64,000 nucleotides of DNA from Pratylenchus scribneri. Lineage: Eukaryota; Nematoda; Chromadorea; Rhabditida; Pratylenchidae. The stretch covers positions 310,001 through 374,000 of the forward strand of contig JAQSEB010000173.1 in the NCBI GenBank assembly GCA_030063045.1. Reading direction: 5' to 3'. This document shows positions 1 to 10,438 of this stretch, piece after piece. Position 1 is the first letter of the stretch, and each line of letters starts with the position of its first letter. Under the pieces are notes generated by a model, which was given only the letters and a program-made list of their open reading frames with translations, searched no databases and had not been told where the DNA came from. Position numbers and translations under genes: made by a program.

Positions 1-87
1 GATTATCGTGCTCCATTTTTGAAATTAATCAGCAAATGTGGTATGTTAAAATTAAAAAAAATTCTTTATTTATTATTGAATTTTTAG

Positions 88-2239
88 CTAAACTTGTTAG
101 CGTCCAATGCGATTTGATTGGCTCCACTAAAGAAGGACTCGTTCATAGAGAACAATGCTTTTGGAGTAAGACACATGATCATTGCTTTCCAATCTTCGAT
201 TGCGGTAATTCATTTATATATTAACAGCCGATCTTGATAATCAGCCAATCAATATTGGTTGAAGAACAAAATCAATTATAATATATAAATATAAATAATA
301 CATTTTTCAAAATAAAACCTATTTTATTGTATATCTGTGAAGAGACAATTTTGAAAATTCTAAAATGCCTATTTATAACCCAGCTTATTATTCAAGATAA
401 TTGGAAAATTTGAGGTTCTTATAGGAAATTTAAGGTGACTATGAAAATTAAAAATAATATACTAAAAAACATTTATAATTTTTCAATTTTTTCCTATAAA
501 ATTTTTTGTGTATCAAATAAAATAAAATGATTTAATTTCATTTTTAAAATTTGTTTCGAATTTATCAAACTCATTTTATTATTCTAATATTGTAAATCTA
601 AAAATGGAAAAGTAAACGAAATAAATTTAATAATTAATTTAACATGTTTTAGACCAATTGTAGTGTATTAGAAAACTTTACCAAATGACTGAATTCTGGA
701 AATTGTACACGTGTTTTTATTCAAATTTAGATATATATATAAATTTTCCAAAAAATAGCCTAAAACACACATTATTCCCAAAAAAATTTCATGAGCAATT
801 TCATAAATTTTCTTTCATAAAATATTGATTATTCAATTCGAAAAGAACAATATAAGCTTATAGAAGATCATGTCATTTATTTAGAAAATAAGCTAAAATT
901 TGTAATTTGTTTCATAAATGTAATTTTGAAATTCTAGCCAAGATCACCGACAGAGAACGATGCGATTATTTCCCCGAACAATGTTTGTGGCATCAAAATA
1001 TTTGCATATCTATTAATGATTCTTCTTATAACTGTGGTAGTTTTTTCATAAAACTTTTGGATACGATATTAAAATACTCTGAAAATTCATTACTGTCACA
1101 AATTAAAACTATTTTTTCAAATTCATTTTTTAAATAATAAACATGGAATAACAATTATGGCAAATAAGATTCGGTGCGCTTGGAAATGGGGGTAATCGAA
1201 GTAAAAATGGAGGGACATTTTTCTATGTATATGAATAATAACATATAAATAATGGTATTAATATTGGCGATTTTATTAATGGCGTTATATAAAACCTTTA
1301 TATTACATTCTGATTTTTGTGCCATTATTAGAAATGGCACATTTTGGCCAGCCATCAGCCATCCTATATATAATTTTAGAAATCTCTTTTCGCAACGTTT
1401 TTTGTCCCCAAAATTTTCTCTATGTTAAGCAATATGAAATGAGCTGAGTTTTTGTACTAGGGAATTTTCGAGGGTGGAAATGCAGAATTTCGAATCAGTT
1501 TTGATTTATAGCCAAGTCACGCGCAGCTTGGTGGCCATAAAGCTATGGCCAAGTTTAGTAAAAGAAATATGATATATGGGGTAATCGAGGGTGCTGAAGA
1601 CGATGGTGAATTTGGTTTAGGTTTTGAACAAGGGAAATCAAATTTTTGCCCCATTTTCAGAATATTCTGAAAATGAGTCTCATTTTGAAGATCATTTTTT
1701 GGCCAATTTTGAGAATGCATGCTTACAATAAGGCTGAAAATGGATTTTGAAATGAATTTTATTTTTAAAATATTCCTAGAATTCCAAATATTTTGAGAAT
1801 TGATTTTTTCATTCATTTTTAACGTATATTCTGAGAATGGAAATGAGTTATATTTTTAGAATCATTCTCAAAATTGTGCTATTTTAATGATATTCCTAGA
1901 ATTGTTGTATTTCCATTTTGGTTATATCTCTGAAAATTCCCACTCATGTCGACATCATTCTCAGAATTTAGACCAAAAAATGCGACCCTGGGACAACAGT
2001 CACACTTCCATAGCTCAGAAGAATGACCGATAGGCGTTCGCCTGAGCTAGTTAGTATTCTTAATTTCAGAAAGTTTGAGCAAGGAAAATTGTTTCAAAAA
2101 CAAAAAATGCATGTTTTTTGAAGGAGAAGGAATTTACAAATGCCTGGATTATCGTAATCAAGGATTGATGGATTGCTTCATTGATAAAAATAATTGTCTC
2201 TGCGGCTGGAAATTGAATGTGGTAAAAATAATATGTTAA
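88..2239 (+). CDS. Host four-cysteine-module gene A (partial, 3' end)
   Basis: Exons 88-204 and 938-1036 each start and end in phase 1 and each encode one module: spaced Cys, then C-x-W, Cys, and a final Cys-Gly split by the junction (for example RCDYFPEQCLWHQNICISIN). Exon 2070-2239 differs: ENCFKNKKC, then MFF, then several Cys, ending in TAA at 2237-2239; this looks like a terminal domain. Similar modules recur at 28.1-36.1 kb and 60.3-64 kb. Family not recognised; odd-length cysteine spacing and a secreted relative at 59929 suggest an extracellular disulfide-rich protein. The 5' end lies before the window. The gaps 205-937 and 1037-2069 are AT-rich introns; the second holds many ATTCTGAGAATG-type repeats. 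Confidence 0.6.
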
Positions 2240-2353
2240 TATTTTATTGAATATTTATTTAATTTTTAATATCATCAGATTAAATTCTATATTAATGAGA
2301 TTTGATTAATATATCCTAGCAAATCTTGGTAAAAGTATGTGGAAAAATAAGAT

Positions 2354-2359
2354 GCAATC
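2354..2359. repeat. Left target-site duplication GCAATC
   Basis: The six bases before the Polinton left end are identical to the six bases after its right end (27920-27925). Six-bp duplications are the family norm. Confidence 0.95.
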
Positions 2360-2573
2360 AGCAGCTAAACTCAAGGGAGTGTCAGAAGGAAAAAGGCCGC
2401 ATATAAAGCCAAAAGATATCGGATTACATTTTCCTTTGAGGGGATTAAGAATCCGACACCTTTTGGCTTTATATGCGGCCTTTTTCTTTCTGACGGTTCC
2501 CTTGAGTAAAAAATGGTTAAATTGGAGATGGAATTTTTATGGGATGAATTTTATTCGAATTTTGACGGCAATT
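2360..2573 (+). repeat. Left terminal inverted repeat of the Polinton
   Basis: Matches the reverse complement of 27707-27919 with scattered mismatches. Positions 2369-2507 are themselves an imperfect palindrome: the arm containing GGCCGCATATAAAGCC returns as GGCTTTATATGCGGCC about 75 bp later, flanked by ACTCAAGGGA and TCCCTTGAGT. Each element end can therefore fold on itself as well as pair with the other end. Confidence 0.93.
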
Positions 2574-2671
2574 GGCGGTTCACTTAAAGAAATATGATCT
2601 TTGGACTTAGTTTTATTTGCCCTATTTTTCATCGTCAATTTTGATTTCCCATTCGGATTAGCCCTGGGGCA

Positions 2672-2865
2672 AATGGAGAATAAACAAAGAAGAAATATGG
2701 TACTTAATCGCAATGGGGAAATGGTTTTGATGGGCAATTTTCTTACTTCCCCTGGGCCAACTGGGGTGAATGGAGAATAAACAAAGAAGAAAGAAGGCAC
2801 TTAAACGCAATGGGGAAATGGTTTTGATGGGCAATTTTCTTATTTCCCCTGGGCCAAAAGTACTC
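2672..2865. repeat. Two-copy direct repeat, period about 97 bp, subterminal in the Polinton
   Basis: The segment starting AATGGAGAATAAACAAAGAA at 2672 recurs at 2769 with few changes, and both copies end in CCCCTGGGCC. No gene is convincing between the left inverted repeat and 3099; the short open frames here are repeats of each other. Confidence 0.8.
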
Positions 2866-3098
2866 AAAAATAATCGTGCAAATAGGAGGGCGTTGACCTA
2901 GAAAATGCAAAAAATTGGCTTGGAAGTAGAGGAGGAATTTGGCGGGCAATTGATGGAAGACTGTTCATTTTGGTTGCCCTAACGGATCGGAGGATATTTA
3001 TTTTTGCTGCATTTGCCTATTCGTTTGCCCCATTTCCCTCCTAATTTTTAGAAAATAAGTATTTGCATTAAATTTTTGTTTTATTTTTATTGATCATC

Positions 3099-6000
3099 AT
3101 GGATTGCAAAATATGCCTTTGTCCCCTGATAAACGGCATATCATTCGTGGACAACTTAGCTAATGAAGCGACCCAAATCTCTTTTTTTGGGAAATGCCAC
3201 CATTCATTTCATTCCGCGTGTATTGCTGCATTTTTCAATCATCCCCCAACCCATCCTGATGGATATTTTTGCCCAACATGCCGAAAACCTTGTTCGGAAA
3301 GAGATGTAAATCTCATGGAAAATATAATAAATCTTCCACCTCTGCCTCCTCCAACTCCTCCAAGGCCTCAAAATGAAATGGAAGACGGTGAGTTTATTTA
3401 CGAAACTTTGGGATTTACCAATTTGGGAAGGTGATATTTCATTTGAAAGCCCTAAATGTCCTCTGAAAAGTGCCTTTTCTAATTTTGTTATTAGTTAGCA
3501 AGTAAAACCTCCAATTTAATTTTATTCTGAAAGAAAATGATTTTTTGAATTTTTCAGTGGAAATTATTGTGTTGAATGATTTGGATCTGGGAAGGCGATA
3601 TCTCATTTTAAAGCCCTAAATGTCCACTAAAAATTGGTTTTTTCTAATTTTGAATTTAGGAGCATGGGACATATTTTTGATTTTGCCCTTTCTTTTGGTC
3701 ATAGCTTAAGAAGGAAGCAATCAACTTGGGATGGCGAAATGTCATTTGAAAGCCCTAAAGGTCCTCTAAAAAATGGATTTTCTATTTTTTTTTTGAATTT
3801 GGTTTTTGCATATTTTGATAATTTTGGTCAATTATTTTTGGAATAATTTGAGAATCAAATTAAAGAACAGATTTTTTTTATCACAGATATAATCTGGGAA
3901 GGAGCTCCGCCTATGCCAATTGAGGGTATACCACCGGAACAAAATGATGATGAAGGCCTGCGCTCGCGCTCACCTTCGGAGGAAGCGCAAATTGATTGTG
4001 GGTTTTTTTACTAAAAAAACAACTAATCAGTGAAGGCAATATACCATTTGAAACCCTAATTGTTCTCTAAAAAGCGGCTTTTCTAATTTTTTTCTTTAAA
4101 TAAAAAGCGATTTCTTTTAGTTTATTAAATGAAAAAAATACATTTTTATTTTGATTCCTTATTGAATATTCATTAAAGTTTCAGATTATTTGCTGAAAAT
4201 ATTGACAGCCAGAAACGTCATAATTGACGAAACCAATGAAACGGTTAGACAAGTTTATTGTCAGTGGGATTGGCCCAATGATCCCTTTTCTTGGGAATCA
4301 TTGGAACATTTAGAAACGGTATTATAAACGGGGATAAATGAGTGCGAATGAAAATAAAATTATAGCAAGAACAACTTGAAAATATTGTTCTTTATTGGAA
4401 ACGCCGACATCGCCAAAATGAAACGCCCCTCAAAAGAGTTAACAACATGGGCGAACTTACAAATCGTACACCCCCAAATCGCGATTTTAGTGGGAAAAAA
4501 AGGAGGGTATTAAACCCTGGCATCCAACGAGCACCCCGGCGCCAGAGAAGAGGTCAACCCCAATCCCTATCCATCCCCAAACATTATTTTTAGTTTTATT
4601 TCCTCCGGTTGCAGCGCCGGAGGATGCTAGGGTGGAGGATGAGGCCGTGGTTGGAGCCCCAGTGGTTGGGGCCCCAGTGGTGGCGGCCCCTGCTCAGGTC
4701 CTAGCGGCCAATGCTCGCGCCTTGGAACCGGAAGAGGAGGCCCAGATCCCATTTCGATATATACAAAAATATCGAGAAATTCGAATGTTTTTCGCTCTTC
4801 CAACGGCGCTCGAAATTCTGAATGCCTATATACGTGAAGAAGCGGATGAAGAATTAATGAATTTGGGCGCCCAAGTTATGCGGCAACAAGAGGGTTAATT
4901 AAATAATATTTAAAATTTTTTTTTAATAATTTAGAGAATATGAATGCACCAATGGAGGCGGCGGTGGCGGCGGCGGCGGAGGAGGCGGTGGCGGCGGATA
5001 TGGCGGCGCCGGTTGGGGTAGAGGAAGATATGGCGGTGGAGGAAGGTGAATAAAATTTTAAATTATTTTTTAAAATATTAAGAATTTAATTATAATATTT
5101 CACTTTTCAGCCATTGGCAATCAACTGCATGTCGGCACTCAGCCGGCAATGTTCACAACACCGCAAGGCACCCAAATGGCAATGGTCAACACAAGTGAGT
5201 TCAAATTATTTTTCACAAAATATTTACATTTTACGCTTTTTTTTGCAGCCACCCAGCCCAGCACTGGCAATCAATCGGTCGGCACTTCCACGGCAATGTT
5301 CACACCACAAGAAGCATTAGGTGAAAAAGCATTTTTGGGCTGAAATTTTTATTAATTTAAAATATTAAGAAAAATTAATTATTTTTTTAAAATAAAATTA
5401 CCACTTTTCAGCCATTGACAATCAACCGCAAGGCAATCAAATGGCAATGGTCAATGGAGTGGTCAAACAACTTTCAAAAACGGTTAGGGATGGGTTGATG
5501 AGTTAGGGATGATTGAACACTCTAAGCCATTTGGCTGGGTATTGACCCAACCGGTCTTAGCCTACCGAGCAAAGACCCATCAGGCTCTAGCCTAACAGGC
5601 CGGGTCCATTGGACCTTGGCCTAACAGGCTTAAACCTACCGGGCCTTTGCTCGGTAGGCTAATACTGTTGGGTCAATACCCAAATGGCTTAGAGTGTTCA
5701 ATCATCCTTTAGAAGGGCAAATATGAATATTGGATGTAAAGGAAGCAGAGAAAAAGAATTAAAAAATAAGATGACCCAAAAGCTTTTCATTCGGTTTGGT
5801 TCATGACCCACCGAATTTAGCCTATAAAGCCTCGACCTAAAAGGCTCTAGCCTAACAGGCCAAGGTCCGAAGGACCTTGACCTAAGAGGCTTAATCCTAT
5901 CAGGCCTTGACTTAAAAGGCTAAATTCGGTGGGTCATGAACCAAACCGAATGAAAAGCTTTTGGGTCATCTTATTTTTCAATTCTTTCTCTATGCTCATC

Positions 6001-6412
6001 CAATATTCAATGCTTAGCCCAATCTTTATGGAAGAGGGAAGAATAAAATAATCCAAAAGGCTACTCAATCAATTGGGCCATGACCCATCGGATAAAGTGG
6101 TTTAAGTACCGTCCCATCAGGCTTAAGCCTAACAGGCCAAGTTCCTTTGGAACTTGGCCTAACAGGCTACTACCTACCGGGCCGTAGCTTAGGGGCTTTG
6201 TCCACGGGCCTAGACCCAATTGACTGAGTAGTCTTTGGCTGATTTTATTCTTCCCTCTTCCCTAGAGATGTGATGTATGAAAAATATATCAACCCATCCT
6301 AACCCGTCAGTCGGGTGCTGCTGCTGCTCGTCGTAAAAGGGCCAAGGCCAAAGCAGCAAAAGTGGCGGCACAGGCAGCTTTGGAGAGTATGCACACCGTC
6401 AATGGACAATAA
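3099..6412 (+). CDS. RING-H2 plus chromodomain protein, ten exons
   Basis: Exons: 3099-3387, 3887-3997, 4185-4318, 4366-4552, 4594-4893 (acceptor could be 4614), 4935-5045, 5111-5194, 5249-5320, 5412-5482 and 6311-6412. All junctions are GT-AG and all phases agree, giving 486 aa. Residues 3-61 form a RING-H2 finger (C3, C6, C33, H35, H38, C41, C58, C61). Residues about 134-190 read as a chromodomain: an aromatic at the start, then CQWDWP and SWESLEHLE, which supply cage tryptophans and the WE motif. An Arg/Lys-rich stretch, an acidic Ala/Pro region, repeats rich in Gly, Gln, Thr and Met, and a basic tail (RRKRAKAKAAK) follow. Known: RING-H2 proteins are usually ubiquitin E3 ligases and chromodomains bind methylated lysine. 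Inference: it may direct ubiquitination on host chromatin. The exon chain is my model; transcripts could split it. Confidence 0.75.
3410..4095 (+). repeat. Four degenerate copies of a 70-bp repeat in the first two introns of the RING gene
   Basis: Copies begin near 3413, 3589, 3728 and 4025. Each carries a form of GATATTTCATTTGAAAGCCC, then CTAAATGTCC, then TTTTCTAATTTT. They fall within introns 3388-3886 and 3998-4184. Confidence 0.75.
5508..5707. repeat. Long palindrome 1 in the last intron of the RING gene
   Basis: Left end GGATGATTGAACACTCTAAG returns inverted as CTTAGAGTGTTCAATCATCC at the right end. The interior is rich in GGCCTAACAGGC-type units. It lies in intron 5483-6310. Confidence 0.9.
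5724..6009. repeat. Long palindrome 2 in the last intron of the RING gene
   Basis: Outer arms GAATATTGGATG and CATCCAATATTC; inner arms include AAGATGACCCAAAAGCTTTT and its inverse. The centre again has AGCCTAACAGGCC and a CAAGGTCC/GGACCTTG turn. Confidence 0.9.
6031..6260. repeat. Long palindrome 3 in the last intron of the RING gene
   Basis: Outer arms GAAGAGGGAAGAATAAAAT and its inverse. The centre has CCTAACAGGCCAAGTTCC facing GGAACTTGGCCTAACAGG. It shares the core motif, but not the outer arms, with the two palindromes before it. Confidence 0.9.
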
Positions 6413-7222
6413 ATTAAATTTGGTTGCGGTGGAATTTTGATGCAGCGGAGGATGTGGCCCATCAATTTATTTTTTTCTAATTCTTCAATAAATAAAAATT
6501 GATTTGGCCTTTTTTTTTAAAATTTAACATCGAATAAATTTTGAATTGTGTTTAAAATTTTAGGGGATTTATGGATGGAATGAGATGAATATTTGGATAT
6601 GTAAATTTTATAATTTGACGGAAAATAATATTTTTTTATATTGTAAAAATTTTTTCACATGGTTAAAGCTCACTCACTGCAGCAGTTTATCGGTAAAATG
6701 AATGATTAGAGGACTTGAGGACCAAATATCTTTTACCTATTCTCAATTAAAGTGGTATATTCGTAATTTTTAATTTGAATTTTCCTTAAAACTAAATGGT
6801 ATACTATAAAATTAATAGTTAAAAGATGATTCATTTCGATTTATTAAAGAGTTTACTCGGTAAGTGAATGATTAAATGGTATGATATCGAAGTTGCTTGA
6901 ACGTTGAACTTATATAGATTAAAGATTATTAATATGAATTTTTATTTATGGTATCAAATGGATATATTCGTAAGGAGGATGTCATTGATGATCGAAATGA
7001 ACCAAAATGAAAGAAGAATAAGATAGCTGGAGTTCACTTTGTGGAAAAATTATACATTAAAGCGAATAATTAGAGGACTTGAGACGAAATATCCTTAATC
7101 TATTCTCAACTTAAATTTCCCCCACCCTCACTATATTTTCTATTCACATTAAAAACTTTATTTATTATATGAAATATTGAAAGAATGAATGAAAAATTTA
7201 AATTACAAAATTTTAAATTTGG
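6413..7222. other. Non-coding AT-rich stretch with a dispersed repeat
   Basis: No gene seen. A block containing ATTAGAGGACTTGAG, then AATATC and CTATTCTCAA occurs near 6703 and again near 7068, and a related GTGAATGATTA block lies near 6864. The first gene's poly(A) signal (AATAAA overlapping its stop at 6410) opens the stretch. Confidence 0.7.
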
Positions 7223-7717
7223 TCAAATACGAAGGAATTTGGGTAGTATGGCCTTTATTTTCTTCACTTGGGGTGGTGGTGGCGGTTTGGGTCGATCTTG
7301 TTGACAAGGCGATTGTAACGAAACTCCAACAATCATGCGCAACTTTTCTATAAATAATTTTAATTAAATTAATTGTAAAAGTAAAAATTACCTCTTTGAG
7401 GGTCTGAATCCAGAGTGTCCTTTTCATCGTCCAGATTGTAACGTGCCACTTCCTCTTGTCGAAGTTTTCCAGAAATGTTGATGGTTTTACAGGAAACTGA
7501 TGGAACAAATGAGCGTTGAAATGTCAATGTCTTAAGAAAAACATTAACCTTTTTTTCCTTAAATGAATATTACCTTTTCGGCCCATGATTCCAATCTCTC
7601 GATGCGAATACTTGAATGTAGTTGAATGGTTAAAAGCGTATTTATTAATTCCTCTTGTTGTTTATTTTGAGCATTTAATTTTTCAATTTCTTTTTGAAGT
7701 TGTTTTTCAGCGGACAT
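7223..7717 (-). CDS. Small protein with N-terminal coiled coil, three exons
   Basis: Exons in transcript order: 7717-7574, 7530-7392, 7347-7223, with GT-AG junctions and agreeing phases, giving 135 aa. Residues 1-48 are rich in Lys, Glu, Gln and Leu with heptad-like spacing and probably form a coiled coil (it begins MSAEKQLQKEIEKLNAQNKQ). The middle exon has a charged segment ending LDDEKDTLDSD, and the last exon a Pro run and a basic tail. I do not recognise the family. It sits between the RING gene and the zinc-ribbon gene in the accessory end of the element. The exon 2 acceptor (TTCTTAAG) is less typical, so that junction is the weakest part of the model. Confidence 0.6.
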
Positions 7718-8097
7718 TATAAAAATTTATAATTAGGACGAATAAATGAATTGGGTAATTATGGGGTGAGGATTGAAGAAACATGCCCATCTTTTTATAT
7801 ACCCTTTTTTGCTAATATTAATCTTCCCTTACTTATTGTTAATCTTGATGAGAAAATATTTACGAAAAGACACAAGACTCGGGAAAAAAGGTCAAACAAG
7901 AAGAACGACAAACAGGAGGATTAGTTCAATCAAAGGATTTAGGTAGAGAAAATCTTTCTTGACCTGCTTTCTATTTTCCCATTAAACAATCAAATTTCAT
8001 TTATTTGCATAATTTAAAAAATGGTTAATTCGAAAGAAAGTGCCGACAAAATAATTATGAATTGTTTGATTATATGCTGATCAAATTTCTTCTTTCT

Positions 8098-8675
8098 TCA
8101 CTGTCCAAATTGCCCATCATTATTGTATGGACGCTTAATGCCGCCATTAGTTGGCGGTGCCAGCAAATCGGTCGCTTTGCAATTGTCCACCACGCATTGA
8201 TTGCACATCTCAATTTTCAAAGTGACTCCTTGGCCGGTACGGATCAGCTTATCTTGAGAATGAAAGAGTCGGCCTCTGCAATCGCTGCAAAGACGGTATT
8301 GAAGGACAGTCTTGCCCTTAACAAGCTTCCATAATTGTTCTCCTCCATTCTAAAAATAAATGTATTAAATTATTCGTTTATTGAAAATGCTACCTGGATC
8401 ATATAACTTTGAGACATAGCATTATGATGAGCTGGAGCTACCGGCATATACTGTGGAATTGGTTGAGTATATTGGGCCATCGATGCCTGTGTTCCTTGAA
8501 TAACCGATGGTGGTGGAATTGCCGAATTGAATTGGGCAATTGGAGACTGAGGAATCATATGCTGCGGTTGAAGGGCTGGTTGCTCTTGTCCAATATTTTC
8601 AGTTAAGGGTTGTGATGCAGCCATAACGTTCTTTTCATTGGAAATTTGTTCTTGGGATTGGATTTGGAAACTCAT
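8098..8675 (-). CDS. Gln/Pro-rich protein with C-terminal zinc ribbon, two exons
   Basis: Exons 8675-8394 and 8349-8098 join in frame to 177 aa. Residues 1-94 are low complexity (Gln, Pro, Ala, Met). The second exon encodes a compact metal-binding domain with CSDC, then CNQC and a further Cys four residues on (CNQCVVDNC), with a basic KRPY segment near the end. The layout of disordered Gln/Pro region plus zinc domain resembles a transcription activator, but that is inference and I recognise no family. It is transcribed away from the PAZ gene from a shared promoter region (8676-8913). Confidence 0.7.
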
Positions 8676-8764
8676 TTTTAGGTCTGGAGAGAATTTAATA
8701 GAATGAGTATATTTTTTATTTTTTGAAAAAAAATGGGAATGGTCTATCTGATCGAAATTTCTGA

Positions 8765-8792
8765 TTTTTATACTTAAAAATAAGGGGCGTGG
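8765..8792 (-). promoter_or_regulatory. Minus-strand core promoter: GC-box and TATA box
   Basis: On the minus strand CCACGCCCC (8792-8784) is followed by TATAAAAA (8772-8765), about 90 nt before the start codon at 8675. The same GC-box plus TATA order occurs at other Polinton genes. Confidence 0.6.
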
Positions 8793-8842
8793 TTAGCAGA
8801 TCAACTCTAATCATTTGGCCCGTTGCCAAATATTGAATCAGT

Positions 8843-8865
8843 CCCGCCCACAATTTATAATAAAA
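8843..8865 (+). promoter_or_regulatory. Plus-strand core promoter of the PAZ gene
   Basis: CCCGCCCA (8843-8850) then TTTATAATAAAA (8854-8865), about 50 nt before the start codon at 8914. It forms a back-to-back pair with the promoter at 8765-8792. Confidence 0.6.
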
Positions 8866-8913
8866 ATAATTTCTGCCTAAATTCAAAATTCATTTCAAAT
8901 TTTTATCTGAAAA

Positions 8914-9519
8914 ATGGCTACCATCCTCATTGCATGCGCACAGAAATTAAATTGCACTTTAAAAAATCTTCGTGATTTCCTCAATCATCCTCAGGATCGA
9001 GAAAAAGCATTGAAAAGTTTGATGGGCCCTGAAGTCCGTACAACTTATGAAGACAAAAATGGATTCAAAAGAACATTTTTCATAAGCGGCATCACAAAAC
9101 AGGGGGCACATTCTCTTCGTGCTTATGGCCGTCTTCCTCGACCTTTTAATCTCAGTGTTGCTCAACACTTTTATGCCTGCCATCGAATTCGTCTCAAACA
9201 TCCATATTTGCAATGCATAATCGAACATTTTCCCACGGGCGAAGATCATTATTATCCAATGGAATTATTGGAATTTGTTGAGGAAAAAAATGAAGAAAAC
9301 TTGATAATTCCGGATATGTTCAAGGAAATGAAGACATGGGATTTTATGCGCTGGGCAAGAGAAAACCACAAAGAAGAAAGCAACAATGACAATGATGATG
9401 ATGATGAATGCGATGAGGAAGAAGTAAAAGAAGATACCGATGAATCAGGCATTTTTCTAGGAGCACGAGCAGAATGCAGTCAAAAGAAATGCTGGAAATG
9501 CTCAAACATATTTCAATAA
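8914..9519 (+). CDS. Stand-alone PAZ-domain protein (Argonaute-like), no PIWI
   Basis: Single exon, 201 aa. Residues about 43-125 read as a PAZ domain: VRTTYEDKNGFKRTFFISGI, then SVAQHFYACHRIRLKHPYL, then YYPMELLEFV. These match the Argonaute PAZ order of RxY strand, V-A-x-Y/H-F helix, L-K-x-P-x-L and Y-x-P-x-E-L. Residues 1-42 look like the linker that precedes PAZ in Argonautes. After residue 150 comes an acidic Asn/Asp/Glu tail and a Cys-rich end (CSQKKCWKC). There is no MID or PIWI domain here or nearby. Known: PAZ binds the 2-nt 3' overhang of small RNAs. Inference: a slicer-less PAZ could sequester host siRNAs or compete with Argonautes or Dicer. One typical pocket Tyr is His (LKHP), so binding needs testing. 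Confidence 0.78.
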   Translation: MATILIACAQKLNCTLKNLRDFLNHPQDREKALKSLMGPEVRTTYEDKNGFKRTFFISGITKQGAHSLRAYGRLPRPFNLSVAQHFYACHRIRLKHPYLQCIIEHFPTGEDHYYPMELLEFVEEKNEENLIIPDMFKEMKTWDFMRWARENHKEESNNDNDDDDECDEEEVKEDTDESGIFLGARAECSQKKCWKCSNIFQ

Positions 9520-9925
9520 TGGCTTTGCACAAACCCATTCGTCAACTACACCCTCTCGTCACCTGCACCCTCTCGTCACCTATGCAGATAAGACATATTT
9601 TTCCCTTTTTTAACAACTTTGAAATAAATTGTATCTTCTTCACGAAAAATATGTCTTTTTCCTCCTTAAACTGTCCACTTCTTAAAATAAATTTTACTTC
9701 AATTGTATTTTCAACATAAAAATGTCAGCTTCTTTTCTCTAATTTTGCATCAATTGTCTCTTCTAATTTTTAAATATGCTTTTTTCCTACTTAAAATGCT
9801 ATCTTCTAACAAAAAATATTACAATAATTTTCACTTCATTATTTACATTTTTCATATTTATTCATGGATAAAATTTAAAAAAAAGCATCAAATTGTGAAT
9901 TGAAATCTAAGGGAAAATTAATTTT
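9520..9925. other. Intergenic stretch between PAZ and secreted-protein genes
   Basis: No gene seen. It contains a tandem duplicate of CACCCTCTCGTCACCT near 9549-9581 and otherwise AT-rich sequence. Candidate AATAAA signals for the plus-strand PAZ transcript lie near 9622 and 9685. Confidence 0.6.
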
Positions 9926-10438
9926 TTATTGCTGAACATTAACTTGTATGAGGTGTTCAATAACTTGATCGAAACATGAACGTGAAGGTGGATATTTTCT
10001 AAGTTTGTCCATAAATTCGGCCCATAGGAGTTCATTTTCTTCTTCTACTCCAATAGGAAGCGGGACACATTTTAATAGTCCTTCAAAACGAATCATAATC
10101 GTGCACTTTATGAGTTGATCGGAATAGACTGTCATTTTCAAGATAGCTGCTCGCTCACTATGAATTGTCGGGCTTGTTAAAGTCTATAAACATTAAAATC
10201 ATCCCATCTTTCGACAATTAAGAGAATAAACCTTAAATCCCTCAGTGCTGTTTATTTGCCAGAAAAAAAGAATTCGTTCGGCTTTCAAATTCAAAGGTGC
10301 CATACAATCTATGGTCAAATTTCCAGGATGAACATTGACAATTGTATGAACAATTTGATCTTCCGAAGTGCTTGGAAAACCGTCAATGTAATGAATGGAC
10401 AATGTAGCGAAAAGGAATAAAATTTTGGGGAAGAGCAT
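9926..10438 (-). CDS. Small secreted protein, two exons
   Basis: Exons 10438-10232 and 10183-9926 join in phase 0 to 154 aa. I chose the Met at 10438 because it opens a classic signal peptide (MLFPKILFLFATLSIHYIDG); the frame is open upstream to 10555 with a basic non-signal stretch. The mature part has an N-glycosylation-type NLT, a possible second site NST and about four cysteines, and no transmembrane segment. Family not recognised. The stop codon lies inside the sequence CAATAAAA, so the poly(A) signal overlaps it. Inference: an extracellular or virion-surface factor. Confidence 0.65.

Noticed and set aside
2337..2949. Open frames over the left terminal repeat and the 97-bp repeat
   Set aside because: They are translations of repeats, start or end in the inverted repeat, and copy one another in shifted frames.
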